A stretch of 23,221 bases of DNA from Priapulus caudatus (lineage: Eukaryota > Priapulida > Priapulimorpha > Priapulimorphida > Priapulidae). Shown piece by piece: positions 20,601 through 23,221 of the stretch. The stretch spans positions 13,627 to 36,847 of the forward strand of contig NW_014577124.1 of assembly GCF_000485595.1 (NCBI RefSeq), written 5' to 3'. The notes under the pieces are model-generated. The model was not told the origin of the DNA. It did no database searches and saw only the letters and a list, made by a program, of their open reading frames with translations. The first letter of the stretch is position 1; each line of letters starts with the position of its first letter. The translations under genes and the position numbers were made by a program.

Positions 20601-23221
20601 CTACCTGCCTTCTAGCTTTCCACCTGTCGCAGTTCCCTCTTTCTCTATCTGCCGTTCCTACGTTCCTCTCCGCCACCTACCTTTCCTCCTGCCCATTCCT
20701 ACCTTCCACTCTCCTATCTCTCTAACCTCCTACTGCCTCCCTACACTTCCCTCCTGCCCATCCCTACCTTCCACCTGGCATCCCTACCTCCTACTGCAAT
20801 CTGCCTACCTTTCCAACCTGCCTCCGCTACCTTCGCTCCTGCCGTCCCTACTCTTCTTCGCTGCCATTCCTACCCTTCTCCTGTCCGTACTACCCTTCCT
20901 CCTGCCATCCCTCCCCTTCTCACCTGCCATTCTCCTACCTTCCACCTTGCCATCCCTACCTTCCTCTCTGCCGTCCCTACCGTTCCACCTGCCATCCCGT
21001 ACCTTCCCCTGCCTATCCGACCTTCCTACCCGTCCCGTAACCTTCCTGTGCCATCCCTACTGGCTTCCTACTGCCTGTCCCTTAACCTCCCCTGCCGTCC
21101 CTACCTCCTCCTGCCGTCCCTACCTTCCACCTGCCATGCCGCTACCTTCCCCTGCCATCCCTTACCGTTCCTACTGGCCGTCGCTACCTTTCCTCCTTGC
21201 CACCCTACCTTTCCTCTCGCCGTCCTCACCTTCCCTCCTGCCGTCTTACCTTCCTACTGCCGGCCCCTACTTCCGTACTGCCTGCCCTTACCTTCTTCCT
21301 GGGCCATGCCCTACCTCCTACTTGCGCATCCCTACTGCTTCACACCTGCCATCCCTAACCTCCATGCCCTGCCATTCCTATCTTCCCTACTGCCGATCCC
21401 TGAACCGTTCCCACCTCCATTCCCTACCTTCCACCTGCCGTCCCTTACGCTTCCTAACTTGCCGTCCCTACCTTCCTACTGCCGTCCTGACCTTCGCACC
21501 TGACCATCCCTACCTTCCTACTGGCTGTCCCTTGGAACCTTCTACTGCCGCCACTAACTGTCCTCCTTGTCCATCCCCTACCTTCCACCTGCCATCTCTC
21601 TACCTTCCAGTCTGCCGTCCCTACCGTTCCTACTGCCCGTCCCTGACCTTCCTATTGCCGTCCTACCTTCCACCTCGCTCCGATCCCTACCTCCTACTGC
21701 CGTCCCTGACCTTCCTACTGCCTATCTCGTTACCTTGCTCCTGCCATCTCCCCTTACCTTCACCGTGCCATCCTACTTTCACCTGCCAGCTCCCTGAACC
21801 TTTCCAACCTGCCGTCCCTTACCTTCCTACTGCCCGTCCCTACCTTCCACCTGCCATCCCTACCTCCTACCGCCGTCCCTACCTTCCTATCTGCCGTCCC
21901 TACCTTCCCCTGCCTATCCCTACCTTCCCACCTGCCATCCTACCTTCGCTTCTGCCATCGCCTACCGTTCGCTCCTCCGTCCCTACCTTCCACCTGCCAT
22001 TCTCCTAACCGTTTCCTACGCCGTCCTACCTTGCCTACTTGCCGTCGCTACCTTCCTCCTGCCGTCCCTAACCTTCTTCCTGCCACCCTTACCTTCCTAC
22101 TCGGCCGTCAGCTACCTTCCTTCTGTCAGCCCTACCTTCCTCCTGCGCATCCCTAGCTTCTTTCTACTGCCGATCCCTACGTCCTACACCATCCCTTAAA
22201 ACCAGTTCCAACGCGCATCCCTACCCGCTCCCTTCTGCCTATCCCTACCTTCCTACTTGGCCGTCCCTACCTTCCTACTTGCCATCCTACTTCCTCCTGC
22301 AATCCTACCTTCTCCTGCATCGCCTATCTTTCTATTCTGCGTCCCTTCACCATCCCCTTACTGCCATCGCCTACTCTTTCTCCTGCCGTCCTACCGTTCT
22401 CTTCTCGTCCGTGCCTACCTGTCGCTCCTGCCGTCCCTTACCTTGCCTCCTGCCTCCCTACTTCCTACTGCCATCCTACCTTCTCTGCTGCCATCCCTGA
22501 CCTGTTCCTCCCTGCCGTCCATACCTTCCTACTGCCGTCGCCTACCTTCCCTACTGCCGTTCCCTGGACCTTCCTTACTCGCATCCTATCCTTCCTACTG
22601 CATCCTACCTTTCCCTACTGCCATCCCTCACCTTCTCCTTGCCATCCCTGACCTTCTACTTCGCGCGCGTCCCTACCTTCCTACTGCCATCGCCCTCACC
22701 TCCTACTGCCATCCCTACCTTCCCTACTTGCCATCCCATACTTTCTCCTACTGCCCGTCCTACTGTTCCTACTGGCCACTCCCTATACTTTCCTACGGCC
22801 ATCCCTACCTTCCGTACTGCATTCCCTACCTTTCCACTGGCCGTCCCTACCTCCTACTGCATCCCCTACCTTCTCTAGTGCCATCCTCTACCTTCGCTAA
22901 GTGGCCGTCTCGCTACCTATTCCTCCTGCCCTCCCTACTTTTCCATCCTGCCATCCCTACCCTTTCCTAACTGCCATCCCTTAACGCTTGCTCCGCTGCC
23001 GGTCCCTGACATTTCTCCTGGCCATCCGCTACCTTTCCTCCTGCCGTCCTACCTCCTCATCTGCCGTCTCCTATCCTTCTAGACTGCCATTCCTCTACTT
23101 CCTCCTCCTCCCTACCTTCCTACTGCATTCCCTCAAACCGCTTCCTCCTGCATCCCCTACCTTCCACCTCCGCATCCCTATCCTTCCTACTGCCGATCCC
23201 CTTACCTCCTAACTGCCATCG
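17615..23221. repeat. 20-bp satellite array, about 5.6 kb, running off the window end
   Basis: The plus-strand unit is close to CCCTACCTTCCTACTGCCGT. Common variants change CCGT to CCAT and CCTACTG to CCACCTG or CCTCCTG. Roughly 280 units fit in the array. The first hundred or so bases are nearly perfect. Beyond about 17760 single-base insertions and deletions are frequent, and a T-rich diverged patch covers about 18960-19550. The unit has no TAA, TAG or TGA on the plus strand, so all three frames stay open and produce long Pro/Leu/Ser/Tyr-rich frames (up to 548 codons) that are not genes. It probably lies in a CDC16 intron. Confidence 0.95.

Noticed and set aside
17514-23212. Many long plus-strand open frames rich in Pro, Leu, Ser and Tyr (up to 548 codons)
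   Set aside because: All come from the stop-free 20-bp satellite unit; overlapping frames encode the same rotated repeat and none has a domain.

Overview
This is a window of animal nuclear genome. The coding sequence is broken into short exons with GT-AG introns. Both recognisable genes are eukaryotic, and one belongs to the SLCO/OATP transporter family, which is characteristic of metazoans. The dense palindromic MITEs, microsatellites and satellite DNA suggest an invertebrate genome, but I cannot name the species. No prokaryotic operon, CRISPR array, rRNA or convincing tRNA is visible.

Layout. Positions 1-2760 hold no recognisable gene. They contain a DNA-transposon-like element (1491-2263) with a CACG-rich core, and next to it a perfect 52-nt palindrome. 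From 3325 to 17268 the minus strand carries the C-terminal two thirds of CDC16 (APC6), a TPR scaffold subunit of the anaphase-promoting complex. Ten exons can be placed to the base because every splice phase closes and the joined protein (415 complete residues) aligns along its length with the known family. The N-terminal exons are not in the window and must lie beyond 17268, most likely beyond the satellite that ends the window.

The two CDC16 exons at 16343-16476 and 8274-8353 are separated by a 7,989-bp intron. A complete SLCO/OATP gene lies inside that intron on the plus strand: a TATA box at 9213, ATG at 9774, nine coding exons and a stop at 16004-16006. The predicted protein is 658 residues with about 12 membrane segments and a cysteine-rich Kazal-like extracellular loop. 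This is a nested, antisense gene pair: a cell-cycle ubiquitin ligase subunit hosting a membrane transporter. Nothing in the sequence links their functions; the relation is one of position and perhaps of transcription.

Repeats sit at functional points of both genes. A 39-bp minisatellite multiplies the 5' splice site of SLCO intron 1. A 10-bp repeat fills its presumed 5' UTR, a CCTGA array abuts its last acceptor, and a TAGG array follows its stop. About 52-bp copies of the last CDC16 codons continue past the CDC16 stop. SLCO intron 7 is a cluster of four palindromes.

From about 17615 to the end, the window is a 20-bp tandem satellite (plus-strand unit close to CCCTACCTTCCTACTGCCGT). Its unit contains no plus-strand stop codon, so the long open frames there are not genes. 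Its indel-rich noise looks partly like unpolished long-read sequence.
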